Assembly: GCA_026196775.1 (NCBI GenBank)
Contig: JAPHUD010000006.1
Coordinates: 1 to 64,000 of the forward strand
Length of the DNA: 64,000 nt
Source: Flavobacteriales bacterium
GTDB lineage: Bacteria; Bacteroidota; Bacteroidia; Flavobacteriales_E; Vicingaceae
Direction of reading: 5' to 3'
The notes beneath the pieces were generated by a model that saw only the letters and a program-made list of their open reading frames with translations, was not told where the DNA came from and did no database searches. This document shows, piece by piece, positions 27,729-36,099 of the stretch. A program made the position numbers and the translations under genes. How positions within the stretch are numbered: position 1 is the stretch's first letter; the number at the start of each line of letters is the position of its first letter.

Positions 27729-28310
27729 ATGACCATGATGAAAACACGCCTATACCGATCCGACACTTACCCATACAAACTACATGAAGAAGTAGAGTTA
27801 CAGAAGTACATCGACACCGATTCAGGAATGTTTCTTCTCACCGTTCTAAACGAGGAGGGAGATTTTGAACTGCAAATTCCAACCGAACAAGAAGGAAAGT
27901 ACGATAGTATATTTGATACATTTGATGGTTTTCAGGATCGGCAAGCACTATATTATAAAGCTTTAGTTAATGGCAAAGATGTTTACAAATTCATCCAGGA
28001 TACTATGGAAGAATTCCAAACCCTAAATGTTAAAGAAAAATCAGCAGGGACAGATATAGTTGTGACGATGAATAATGATCGTTTTGTGCTTACTGTCGAG
28101 CAATCTACTGGAATTTGCAAGATGAAATACCCTGAACGAGAAACCACTTTTTATATAGATAATACATTTATCGAGAATCCCGAGCTTATTGTTCTACATG
28201 ATGGTAGGCTGATTGATCACCTAAAAACCCAGATGAAGAAGAAAGGACTTGCCGTGAATTTACCAGAAGTCCCTTTCTATCCGATGTTGAAGCTTGAACC
28301 TAAGGATTAG
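27729..28310 (+). CDS. hypothetical protein, 193 aa, related in layout to the product of 33599-34330
   Basis: No family recognised. Beta-rich stretches alternate with helices: GMFLLTVLNEEGDFELQIPT, then DIVVTMNNDRFVLTVEQSTG, YPERETTFYIDNTFIENPEL and VLHDGRLIDHLKTQMKKKG, ending PEVPFYPMLKLEP. The same order of elements (FELQTP, a second beta unit, FPEVQFMENGELI then a helix) is seen in the protein at 33599-34330, so the two are probably distant paralogues within the island. No membrane segment or signal. Its stop overlaps that of the serine recombinase gene by 4 bp on the other strand. The start may also be one of the Met codons at 27735 or 27738. Confidence 0.6.
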   Translation: MTMMKTRLYRSDTYPYKLHEEVELQKYIDTDSGMFLLTVLNEEGDFELQIPTEQEGKYDSIFDTFDGFQDRQALYYKALVNGKDVYKFIQDTMEEFQTLNVKEKSAGTDIVVTMNNDRFVLTVEQSTGICKMKYPERETTFYIDNTFIENPELIVLHDGRLIDHLKTQMKKKGLAVNLPEVPFYPMLKLEPKD

Positions 28311-28951
28311 GCAGCAGCTTCCACCAACTTTCTAATTTTTACAATGGTAGTGTGGGATACTTGGTGTATCTTACAGCACTTCCTAATGCTTACGCCATCT
28401 TTCAGGTCTTTAACTACACCTTTATATTTTTGAAGGAATGCTTTATCATCTTCACAAGTTCCAACAGGCCTACCCAATGTTTTAGTTTTTCTCGCATGAA
28501 CCAATCCTGCTTTAATACGCTCTGATAACATTTCCCTTTCGGAATTGGCCAACTCACTATAAATTGAAATTATAAGTCTTGTAACCAGAGTCTCTTTCCC
28601 ATTTTCATCTAAAGATTCTACACCAAGCTGCTTAAATACCACCGAAATACCAAGCTGATGTAATTGATCAAGTACATCCCTAATTTCTACCGGTCTTCTC
28701 CCTAAGCGGGATAACTCACTAATACAAAGTTTTGTAATGGACTGTTTACCATTACAAACAAAATCCATTAGCTCAATTAGGTCATCCCTTTTTTTATTGG
28801 AGGAATTCCCGCTAACTACAGAAGTAATCGTCTTTACTATATTATAATTTCGTTCACTACAATAATTTTGAAGAGAGGTTATCTGAGATCCCACACTCTG
28901 ATGCTTAGTTGAAACACGAGCCAGGATACATACATTTACTTTATTTTCCAT
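28307..28951 (-). CDS. small serine recombinase (resolvase/invertase family)
   Basis: 214 residues with the resolvase catalytic domain: CILARVSTKHQSVGSQITSL carries the nucleophile Ser in the ARVS motif, then LCISELSRLGRRPVEIRDVL and the long E-helix ISIYSELANSEREMLSERIK, followed by GLVHARKTKTLGRPVGT and a C-terminal helix-turn-helix (SIRKCCKIHQVSHTTIVKIR). Length and order match Tn3-type resolvases or DNA invertases. It lacks the long domains of the island's integrase, so it probably resolves, inverts or once mobilised part of the island. No flanking repeats were found near it by eye. Confidence 0.9.
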   Translation of the reverse strand: MENKVNVCILARVSTKHQSVGSQITSLQNYCSERNYNIVKTITSVVSGNSSNKKRDDLIELMDFVCNGKQSITKLCISELSRLGRRPVEIRDVLDQLHQLGISVVFKQLGVESLDENGKETLVTRLIISIYSELANSEREMLSERIKAGLVHARKTKTLGRPVGTCEDDKAFLQKYKGVVKDLKDGVSIRKCCKIHQVSHTTIVKIRKLVEAAA

Positions 28952-29264
28952 GTTCTAATATTTACTATAGATAAGGCTAGAGCGTTTTGATGTCGAATTA
29001 AACAGCCCCGAAGGCTTGGTTTTCCGTTGATTTTTGGGCAACGTTTAATGTTGAGCGCTAAAACAGCCATTTTCTATAAAATTTATAATACTCGAATTTA
29101 ATAGATTCTGAAGAGTTTTTGTCTATAATTGAAAAGATATTGTTGCAATCAAATTCCCTACGCCCTCTATTCTGTATTGTTTTTAAAAATAAAAATAAAA
29201 AACCAAACAATATCCTTTTAATCAATTGATATTATTAATACATTTGTTGTACAGTTTTAAAATT
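28952..29264. other. 313-bp intergenic region before the IetAS-like operon
   Basis: No gene supported. It should contain the divergent promoters of the recombinase and the ATPase-protease pair. Short repeated TAAACAGCC/TAAAACAGCC strings are near 29000 and 29060. Confidence 0.4.
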
Positions 29265-30398
29265 ATGATAAAAAAAGAAGATTTATTTAAAGCTAATGAG
29301 GTGGGATATATTGTCGACCTTATAGGCTCTGGACTAATTGGAGAACCTAAGAAGGTTGAATTAGCTGCTTTAAGTTTAGCAAGAAGCCTTCAAAAAAAAT
29401 ATCCAGAAATATCTAAGAATATAAATCAGGCAATTAGTTCATTTGCATTAAACGCTGGAGCATCTATTAGAAGCTCTGGTGCTTCACCATTACCAGTTGA
29501 TCATACCTCTCAACTCGAAATGGTAACTCTGTATAAGCCGAATTTAGAACAAAATCATGAACCTATACTCACTAGCAGTATAAAAGAAAAAATAGACAAC
29601 TTCCTTAATGAAAGAAACAAAATTGATCTGTTATTAAACAAGAACATACGGCCTTCATCAAGTATGTTACTTGTAGGCCCACCTGGAACTGGAAAAACTA
29701 TGTTGGCAAAATATATTGCATCTAAGCTTAATAAAAATTTAGTTGTGTTAGATTTGTCTACAAGCATGTCTAGTTTAATGGGTAAGACAGGAGCAAATCT
29801 TAAAAGGGTTTTGCAATATGCTAAACATAATGCATCTGTACTATTATTTGACGAGTTTGATGCTATTGCAAAAAAGAGAGACGACAATACTGATCTGGGT
29901 GAAATTAAAAGGATAGTAAATGTCTTATTAATGGAGTTAGAAGACTGGCCTGTTTCTTCAGTATTTATTGCTACTAGTAACCATCCTGAATTATTAGATA
30001 AAGCTATATGGAGAAGATTTGACCATCATTTATCCCTACCATTACCAAAAAAAGAAGAAAGATTGGAAATATTAAAGAACGAATTAGGTTCTTTTTTAAA
30101 GGATAGTAAAACAGATCAATCTATCCTTGATCCTATTTCTGGATTATTTCAAGATAAAAGTCCTGCTGATTTATGTAAGTATGCAAATAATGTTAAACGT
30201 AGAAGCGTACTGAATAATGAAGCTACTTCAATTTCTTTATTTAAAGAGATTGAAGGGTTTTCTGAAGATAAAAAAATGCGTGCAGAATTTTGCAAAATTG
30301 CAAAAGAGGCACTAGGAAATAAAATAACCATTAGGCAACTTGCCGAAATAACGGGGTTAAGTGCTGCAGGTGTTCAACATCATTTAAAAAAATCATAA
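29265..30398 (+). CDS. AAA+ ATPase, IetA-like partner of the downstream protease
   Basis: From ATG 29265 (MIKKEDLFKANEVGYIVDL) the protein has 377 residues: a helical N-terminal domain (to about 100), then a classical AAA+ core with Walker A LLVGPPGTGKTMLAKYI (138-145 for GPPGTGKT), Walker B SVLLFDEFDAIAKK, sensor 1 FIATSNHPE and arginine-finger region AIWRRFDHH, and a C-terminal helix-turn-helix-like end (ITIRQLAEITGLSAAGVQHH). The next gene, 3 bp on, is a subtilisin-like protease. This pair matches the IetAS antiphage system described by Gao and colleagues in 2020. An upstream TTG at 29226 is possible but less likely. Confidence 0.82.
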   Translation: MIKKEDLFKANEVGYIVDLIGSGLIGEPKKVELAALSLARSLQKKYPEISKNINQAISSFALNAGASIRSSGASPLPVDHTSQLEMVTLYKPNLEQNHEPILTSSIKEKIDNFLNERNKIDLLLNKNIRPSSSMLLVGPPGTGKTMLAKYIASKLNKNLVVLDLSTSMSSLMGKTGANLKRVLQYAKHNASVLLFDEFDAIAKKRDDNTDLGEIKRIVNVLLMELEDWPVSSVFIATSNHPELLDKAIWRRFDHHLSLPLPKKEERLEILKNELGSFLKDSKTDQSILDPISGLFQDKSPADLCKYANNVKRRSVLNNEATSISLFKEIEGFSEDKKMRAEFCKIAKEALGNKITIRQLAEITGLSAAGVQHHLKKS

Positions 30399-30401
30399 CT
30401 T

Positions 30402-32741
30402 ATGGACGACAATATTCCGAAAAAACCAATTTTATTCAAAGGTGAAGTGTATAGCCAACTTGTCCCTAAAGGAGGAGGAGGTAACACTAAACAGATGAGA
30501 CACTCATTTGAAGAAGCTAGAGAAATTGTACTAAGAGATGTTGAAAATATTAAAACATCTCTCCAAAACATGCCATCATCATATCGTCTTCCTAATGAAG
30601 TTATACTTAGTTTTATTTTAGAAGAAGGTTTCTCTGCGAAGTCATACTACCCAGACTCATTATTCGATCTTGATAGTGAAAAATTTGGACTCACAGAAGT
30701 TGGTTCAAGAATTTTTAGATATGAAGAAGCTAATGAGGAGAATGAAGAAGTCGTAAAAACAACTAAAATGCTCTTCGTTAGAGCAACAAAAAATAGCTTA
30801 GAGTCATTTCAAAGGCAATTAAATATCAGTAACGAAAGACTAACAGATAAGTTTAAAAATGATATTCAAAAAATATCTTCTATTGGGTTTCTGCCTTTGG
30901 ATGAAAAAGCGTTAGGTTTCCCAGAAGATTGGGAATCTGGGAGATTGGAGGCTGTGCTTCATCCATTTGATATTGATAGTAATGTTACTCTTGATCATTT
31001 TCTTGGAAAAATTAAAGCGTGTGGTGTTGAGATGGATGATGTTAGGTATAAGCAATATAAAAGTGGGGTAACATTTGTGAGTTTTCCTGGCAACAAAGAT
31101 GTTCTAGGATCAATATCAGAATATAATCCTTTAAGAACAGTCCACCCATTAAAAATGAGAACTCTTCCTGATATAAATAGAAGTACAGTGGTTAAGGGTG
31201 GTCCAACTGAACCATCGTTTAGTAAGAAATCTTCAATTGTTGTTGGGGTAATTGATGGAGGTATAAACCCAAGCAATCCATTTCTAAAAAATTATTCTGA
31301 AGCTGAAATGTCAGTTTCTGGAAACCCTATTCTAGATTTTACAAACCATGCAAATCAAGTCGCAGGCGCAGTACTATATGGGGCTCTCAATAAATATTCG
31401 TCTAATGAAGAATTACCTGAACCGTCAGTTTCTATAAAAAGTTTTGGTGTTATATCTGATCAAACCCCTGATGATCCAAACTTGTATGATATTATTGATG
31501 CTATTGAAGATATTGTTCCGGCCAATGAGAATATTAAGGTGTACAATCTTAGTCTAGGTCCACGTGGACCTATCTTAGATGATAATATTAGCCGTTTTAC
31601 TTATTCGTGTGATCTATTAAGTAAGACTTATGAAGTTTTATTTTGTGTAGCAGTTGGAAATGATGGAGAAGTTACTGGCTACAACAGAATACAATCTCCC
31701 GCTGATTCAGTGAATTGTTTAGGGGTTGGGGCATTTACAAAAGTAGATGGCAATAAAATAAGAGCCCCTTATAGCAGTATCGGTCCAGGAAGAGAAGGTA
31801 GTAAAATGAAACCTGATATTATGGCATTTGGAGGATGCCAGCAACATCCTATTCATTTAATAGCGGATAAATCAGGAGAAAGAGTTTGGAATTTAGGGAC
31901 AAGTTTTGCTTCTCCTATTGTTGCAGGAATGACTGGGCAATTAATAGGAGAGTCAAATGGAGCAATAAATACTTTGACGGCTAAAGCATTAATGATACAT
32001 TCTGCAACGAATGGAAAAAACACGCATTGTGTAGAGATGGGGCATGGGGCTATCCCTGATAATATTGACCAAATCACTACTTGTAATGATAATTCATATA
32101 CCTTGATTTATAATGGTGAAATTGAGCCAGGTAAATACATAGAATACTTGATTCCATGGGAACAAATGCAAAACGGAACAACCAGTTTTGAATGGACAGT
32201 ATCAGTTTTAACTGATGTGGATGAATTAAGTCCAGATGATTATACTTCATCAGCTGTTGAAGTTGCCTTTTATCCAAATAAGAACAAATATTCTTTCAAA
32301 AATGATGCTGGTGTTATGATAGATGGGAAATTGAAGAAATCCGAAATAGTAGATGTTTTAGCAGCACCAGAAAGAGCACAATTATTGTTGGATAATGGAT
32401 TTGAACAAAGTAGTTTTCCTGTAACAGACTCACCAAAACTACAATATCAGAAGGAAGAACAATTGAAAGCTGATTTAAAATGGGATAGCTTAGATACTAG
32501 AAAAATATCAAAAAGAACTAATGGAATAAATGAACCTGTATTTCATGTACATGCTTTAGGCAGGGGCTCAAGAAATGGCAATTCTAAAGTTAACTTCTCT
32601 TTAATTTTAACTGTAAGAACAACTTCTGAAGAAATAAATATTTATGATACTGTAATAAATAAATATAGTGCTCTAATTCCTCTTCAGACTCATGTAGAAG
32701 TTGAAATTGAAATTCATAATACTAATGATGAACAGGAGTAA
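30402..32741 (+). CDS. subtilisin-like serine protease (S8), IetS-like
   Basis: 779 residues with no signal peptide, so cytoplasmic, unusual for subtilases but right for IetS. The first 270 residues are a non-catalytic region. The S8 triad is intact: Asp285 in VVGVIDGGINP, His316 in LDFTNHANQVAG, Ser501 in NLGTSFASPIVAGM; the oxyanion Asn is in CVAVGNDGE. A beta-rich C-terminal domain follows. It starts 3 bp after the AAA+ ATPase stop, so translation is probably coupled. The presumed mechanism is proteolysis triggered by infection under ATPase control; the substrate is not known. A strong terminator follows. Confidence 0.85.
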   Translation: MDDNIPKKPILFKGEVYSQLVPKGGGGNTKQMRHSFEEAREIVLRDVENIKTSLQNMPSSYRLPNEVILSFILEEGFSAKSYYPDSLFDLDSEKFGLTEVGSRIFRYEEANEENEEVVKTTKMLFVRATKNSLESFQRQLNISNERLTDKFKNDIQKISSIGFLPLDEKALGFPEDWESGRLEAVLHPFDIDSNVTLDHFLGKIKACGVEMDDVRYKQYKSGVTFVSFPGNKDVLGSISEYNPLRTVHPLKMRTLPDINRSTVVKGGPTEPSFSKKSSIVVGVIDGGINPSNPFLKNYSEAEMSVSGNPILDFTNHANQVAGAVLYGALNKYSSNEELPEPSVSIKSFGVISDQTPDDPNLYDIIDAIEDIVPANENIKVYNLSLGPRGPILDDNISRFTYSCDLLSKTYEVLFCVAVGNDGEVTGYNRIQSPADSVNCLGVGAFTKVDGNKIRAPYSSIGPGREGSKMKPDIMAFGGCQQHPIHLIADKSGERVWNLGTSFASPIVAGMTGQLIGESNGAINTLTAKALMIHSATNGKNTHCVEMGHGAIPDNIDQITTCNDNSYTLIYNGEIEPGKYIEYLIPWEQMQNGTTSFEWTVSVLTDVDELSPDDYTSSAVEVAFYPNKNKYSFKNDAGVMIDGKLKKSEIVDVLAAPERAQLLLDNGFEQSSFPVTDSPKLQYQKEEQLKADLKWDSLDTRKISKRTNGINEPVFHVHALGRGSRNGNSKVNFSLILTVRTTSEEINIYDTVINKYSALIPLQTHVEVEIEIHNTNDEQE

Positions 32742-32760
32742 ATTTAACTAATTGTATATA

Positions 32761-32789
32761 AAAAAGGTAGCATTTTTGCTACCTTTTTT
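32761..32789. terminator. terminator after the ATPase-protease operon
   Basis: AAAAAGGTAGCA and TGCTACCTTTTT pair around a short T loop, with an A run on one side and T run on the other, so it can work on both strands (the next gene, 32851-33465, is convergent). Confidence 0.85.
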
Positions 32790-32850
32790 ACTTCATTAAA
32801 CCACTGTAATTAAGACACATGTTAGAGCTCAACAATCACTAAGTGTAAAT

Positions 32851-33465
32851 TTATTCAGGCGTGACCACATAGCCTAAGTCTTTAGCTATAACTAACACTT
32901 CCAAAAAAGCAGAATAGACGAATTGATTGCAAACCACTACTCTCTGTTTGTCTTTTGTAGTAATGATGTGTTCCTCTTTAAAGAAATACCTCGCCCTCTT
33001 TGGATCAGGGGACAACAATCTTGCCTGCTCAATCGTATTCACCACCCCAAAACATTTAATGAGTGGAGGAAAAATCTTTTCCAGTTGCTTAAAAGTAATA
33101 TCCTTATTATCTCGCACATAAGCTTTTACTAAGTGAAGTACTGTTTGAGATTTTGATCGCTTAATCTTTTCAAATACATACTTACTAGTGTTCCTACTCT
33201 GCACAACTGTAACAGGTTTAACCTTCTTTATCTCAGGTTTTGCAGGAACTTTATCATTAAAAATTCCTAACGCTTTCTTCTCATCTATTAATATATATAT
33301 TCTATCGTTTTTTTCAACTGCTCCCAACTCAACTAAATGTGCTAAGACGCCATAACTTTGAATAAATGGAATATTATAGGGTGTGTAATTTAGAATCTGA
33401 GCTGTTATTGATTTTTTCTTCTTAAGCTCATTATAAATGATTTTTCTAACTTCTGATATTTGCAT
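32851..33465 (-). CDS. hypothetical protein with N-terminal winged-helix-like segment, 204 aa
   Basis: Residues 1-65 look like a winged helix (ISEVRKIIYNELKKKKSITA ... YGVLAHLVELGAVEKNDRIY). A Lys/Pro/Val linker (about 75-95) leads to a second alpha/beta domain (SQTVLHLVKAYVRDNKDITF, FPPLIKCFGVVNTIEQARLL, RARYFFKEEHIITTKDKQRV) that resembles DNA-binding domains found beside restriction systems, but I cannot name it. It is divergent from 33599-34330 and convergent with the protease operon. A regulator or DNA-interacting accessory protein is the best guess. Confidence 0.6.
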   Translation of the reverse strand: MQISEVRKIIYNELKKKKSITAQILNYTPYNIPFIQSYGVLAHLVELGAVEKNDRIYILIDEKKALGIFNDKVPAKPEIKKVKPVTVVQSRNTSKYVFEKIKRSKSQTVLHLVKAYVRDNKDITFKQLEKIFPPLIKCFGVVNTIEQARLLSPDPKRARYFFKEEHIITTKDKQRVVVCNQFVYSAFLEVLVIAKDLGYVVTPE

Positions 33466-33598
33466 CGCTTTCGTTTTTACAGCGAGTATGCTAGAAAAAA
33501 ATGAGAAATCTACCGTAATACTGAATTAGTTACTAACGGAAAAACTCCTTGTTACCGTCTTAAATTGAATTTTGGGGATATATAAAATAAAAAAAGAC

Positions 33599-34330
33599 AT
33601 GATAGTTCCTGATCTTATTACACCTATTGATTTTGATAAAAACACTAATGAATTTATCTTTACATTAGAAAATTATATACTAAGAATTAATTATCAGGAA
33701 GAAGTATTTGAGCTTCAAACTCCAAATCAATTAGCTTACAATGAATCATTTGAATTTATAAAGTCACCACCTGAATGGTTTGACACAATCGATTTTGGAT
33801 TGGTGGAATGGATTCGTAAGGCAATCGAATGGAATAAAACCAAATCACAACCTCAAGATGTTACTAAACCATTTTCTTTCAAAGTGGAAGGAATAATTTA
33901 TACTGGCACCTTTAACCCTAGAACGAATGAACTGTCTTTGAGTATTCCTAGCAAGACCATTATCTGTAGGAGAGATTCAATCACAACCGATTTTCCTGAA
34001 GTACAATTCATGGAAAATGGAGAACTAATTACGAAGGTGACAGACATTATTATTGACAAGATTAAATCAGGAAGTTCCAAAAAAGATTTGGATTACCCAC
34101 CATCGCTTCCTCTTGTATTTAGACCTGAAACGATTATAGCAGGGTACAGGATGTTTGATTTTGATTACAATGTTGAACTTGATTTGGCTCTCCTGATGAT
34201 TCCAAACAGAGAGATTCAAGCTAACTTACTTACGATTGAAACGGATGCCCGAGAATTAGCCGAATTGCACCAGGGGATGCTTTGTGATGTAATAAGGTCG
34301 GTTGTTTACGAAAAAAGCATCTCGGAGTGA
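33599..34330 (+). CDS. hypothetical protein, 243 aa, layout shared with the product of 27729-28310
   Basis: From ATG 33599 (MIVPDLITPIDFDKNTNEFI) the protein is beta-rich: EEVFELQTPN, FSFKVEGIIYTGTFNPRTNE, then FPEVQFMENGELITKVTDII and PLVFRPETI. A closing helical stretch, ELAELHQGMLCDVIRSVVYE, is extra compared with the other copy. No family recognised and no signal or membrane segment. A TTG at 33572 would add nine residues. A terminator hairpin overlaps its last codons. It stands divergently to the winged-helix protein, which could be its regulator. Confidence 0.6.
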   Translation: MIVPDLITPIDFDKNTNEFIFTLENYILRINYQEEVFELQTPNQLAYNESFEFIKSPPEWFDTIDFGLVEWIRKAIEWNKTKSQPQDVTKPFSFKVEGIIYTGTFNPRTNELSLSIPSKTIICRRDSITTDFPEVQFMENGELITKVTDIIIDKIKSGSSKKDLDYPPSLPLVFRPETIIAGYRMFDFDYNVELDLALLMIPNREIQANLLTIETDARELAELHQGMLCDVIRSVVYEKSISE

Positions 34331-34342
34331 GAGGCTTTTTTA
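34311..34342 (+). terminator. terminator overlapping the end of the preceding gene
   Basis: AAAAAAGC-A-TCTC pairs with GAGA-G-GCTTTTTT around GGAGT. The stop codon (34328-34330) lies inside the hairpin. Confidence 0.75.
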
Positions 34343-34408
34343 GTTTTAGAACATTAAATCGTCTTGTTAAATCAGTTTTCTGTTTCAACGTATGTTATTA
34401 CCCCAGAA

Positions 34409-34585
34409 TTACCAGACATAGCATCCTTGTATATCTATCTTATTGAATCTATCACTTTCTTCTCGTTTCATATCTTGCCCAAGCGTATGTTTATACTCTC
34501 GCGGAAAATCTTTGGTATAATCAAAAATCTTCAACACGAGCTTATAAATATCCTTAAAAACAGGTAAATCGTAATATAATGCCAG
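34409..34585 (-). pseudogene. bAvd (diversity-generating retroelement accessory protein) remnant
   Basis: Read on the minus strand, the frame gives LALYYDLPVFKDIYKLVLKI then FDYTKDFPREYKHTLGQDMK, which matches the first 40 residues of bAvd/four-helix-bundle proteins that assist DGR reverse transcriptases. The usual Met is CTG here, and after residue 42 the frame leaves the family and stops at 34409. A full bAvd has about 115-125 residues. It lies just downstream of, and on the same strand as, a DUF1566 protein with a DGR-like 3' end. No reverse transcriptase follows, so the locus is a relic. Confidence 0.75.
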
Positions 34586-34637
34586 TTTTTTAAAATTCGA
34601 ACGCTTCGCGGTATTAAATTGTTAAATAGTTAAATGG

Positions 34638-34760
34638 TTAAAAAGCCCTAACGGCACGAACACTATAAGTATTTGTCTTAGGGGTGCCGGTGCTCGAGCT
34701 GCCGTAGTTGAAGGAGAAGAGGAATGCTTCTGAAGCATTCCCCTCCGTACTACTCCAATA
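34638..34760 (-). other. putative DGR variable region (VR) at the 3' end of the DUF1566 gene
   Basis: Covers the codons from about YWSSTE to the stop. Codons at 34683-34724 are mostly NNC (TTC, CTC, TCC, AAC, TAC, GGC, AGC, ACC), unlike the AT-ending codons around it, as expected where adenines of AAC codons in a template repeat have been replaced. No template repeat was seen in the window. The limits are approximate. Confidence 0.6.
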
Positions 34761-35549
34761 GTTGGCTATATTTGATAACAGTGTAAAACTTCCAGCATTT
34801 AAGGCATTATTAACATGAAAGCGGTTGTGCCATAAAATACTTAACTCGTCAATTGAAGGTAAATACCAGTCTGTAAAGCCACCATCAGTTAAGCCATTCA
34901 CATACGTTGCCGCAGGGCTACTTGTCATTAATCCTGTATTGTAAACGCCATCCCAACTGCGTGTCGCATTGGTTGTTGTACCACTACTTTGCCATTGTGC
35001 TGTACTTTCATTTTTACTTACAATAAGCCCGTGCTGGTTACCATCGCTACCTATATAAACATGGAAAACAATACCACCAAGAGTATCTTGTCCCAAGTAA
35101 AAATCATTTGATGAGCCACCTGTAACACTCTCTGCTGTTTTGGCATGTAAGGCATAAGGCACACTTAACAATTGGCTTGTTCCAGTAATAGTATAACTGG
35201 TTCCTCCTGTTGGGTCGGTTTCTGTTTTTATGAAATAAGGTCCGTTTGCCCAGTCAATAGTGGTGAAGTCTCCACTTACAACCGTTCCGGAACCAATCTC
35301 TAAACTTACCAAACCATTGGCATTAGATGTTGGAGTTTGGGTTTCTACATATACTGCTGTTCCTGTAGAAGAACCCTGTAAAATGCTTATTTGCATTCCT
35401 ACGGCAGTAGAGGTAACTAATGCATTACTTCCGTCACGTACAACGGCTTGGTAGCTCATTTTTTCGGGTGCTTGAGCACTTGCCTGCTGAGGCAGGAACA
35501 CGCTTGCAGTCATTATTAATGCTGCAAAAATTGTAGTTATTTTTTTCAT
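34638..35549 (-). CDS. DUF1566 C-type-lectin-fold protein, likely DGR variable protein
   Basis: Signal peptide (KKITTIFAALIMTASVFLPQ), then a tail-fibre-like segment common in Bacteroidota (EKMSYQAVVRDGSNALVTST ... QLLSVPYALHAKTAE), then a DUF1566/Fibrobacter-paralogous domain (LGGIVFHVYIGSDGNQHGLI, TDWYLPSIDELSILWHNRF, IANYWSSTEGNASEAFLF, YSVRAVRAF at the end). The C-terminal fold is the DGR-diversified C-type lectin kind. In the last part, 34683-34724, 13 of 14 consecutive codons end in C, in a gene whose other codons favour A or T; this is what diversified AAC codons leave. The bAvd remnant follows downstream. Probably secreted and used for surface binding. Confidence 0.82.
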   Translation of the reverse strand: MKKITTIFAALIMTASVFLPQQASAQAPEKMSYQAVVRDGSNALVTSTAVGMQISILQGSSTGTAVYVETQTPTSNANGLVSLEIGSGTVVSGDFTTIDWANGPYFIKTETDPTGGTSYTITGTSQLLSVPYALHAKTAESVTGGSSNDFYLGQDTLGGIVFHVYIGSDGNQHGLIVSKNESTAQWQSSGTTTNATRSWDGVYNTGLMTSSPAATYVNGLTDGGFTDWYLPSIDELSILWHNRFHVNNALNAGSFTLLSNIANYWSSTEGNASEAFLFSFNYGSSSTGTPKTNTYSVRAVRAF

Positions 35550-35551
35550 AA

Positions 35552-36064
35552 TTATTGAGTTTTGATGATTTTAAATGATTGAATTTTTTGGTTTTCTTCA
35601 TTAACAACATTCACAAAATAGGTAGCTGTTGGCAAACTGTTCATGTTTATTTGTGTTTGCTGTGCTGTTATTTGTTCGTTGCTTAACAATTTTCCTTGCA
35701 TGTCAAAAAGCTGATAAGTCAGCTTTTCGCTGTTGTAATCGTTTATTTGCAAGGTTAAATTTTCTGTTGTAGGGTTAGGGAAAACAGCAACTGAAATATC
35801 TAGTGCTGTTTCATTAATACCAACGGAATAAATTTCGTAGGGCTGTTGAACACCTTGTTCAACACTTCCTGTACTTCCTGTATTTGAAGTATAAACCACT
35901 TGCCCAATACTATATGCAACAGTTCCACCACTTCCTGTGGCATCACCACCAGAGGCGTTGGAAGATTCTTGGGCCTGTGCCAAGCCAGCCCATAACAGAC
36001 ATGCTGCTAGAAGTGTTATAGGTTTTGTTTTAAGGCCAAAAGGCGAACGTGTGTTTTTTGTCAT
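35552..36064 (-). CDS. T9SS-sorted secreted protein
   Basis: 170 residues: signal region (TLLAACLLWAGLAQAQ), a Gly/Ser/Thr-rich mature start (ESSNASGGDATGSGGTVAYS), then a type-A T9SS C-terminal sorting domain (VAVFPNPTTENLTLQINDYN ... LPTATYFVNVVNEENQKI ... FKIIKTQ). It should be exported across the outer membrane and anchored or released. Its stop is 2 bp from the start of the DUF1566 gene, so the two are translated together; this two-gene order is familiar from Bacteroidota DGR loci. The cargo part is too short to show a function by itself, perhaps a binding partner for the lectin-like protein. Confidence 0.8.
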   Translation of the reverse strand: MTKNTRSPFGLKTKPITLLAACLLWAGLAQAQESSNASGGDATGSGGTVAYSIGQVVYTSNTGSTGSVEQGVQQPYEIYSVGINETALDISVAVFPNPTTENLTLQINDYNSEKLTYQLFDMQGKLLSNEQITAQQTQINMNSLPTATYFVNVVNEENQKIQSFKIIKTQ

Positions 36065-36099
36065 GTTGTTTTGTTTATTAATCTATGTTGGTAGAATAA

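Noticed and set aside
28307-28951. Small serine recombinase as the enzyme responsible for the comM insertion
   Set aside because: It lacks the recombinase and zinc-ribbon domains that directional integration needs; the 560-aa enzyme has them.
34364-34567. 67-codon plus-strand frame after the terminator at 34342
   Set aside because: It is antisense to the bAvd remnant, which gives a far better family match on the minus strand.
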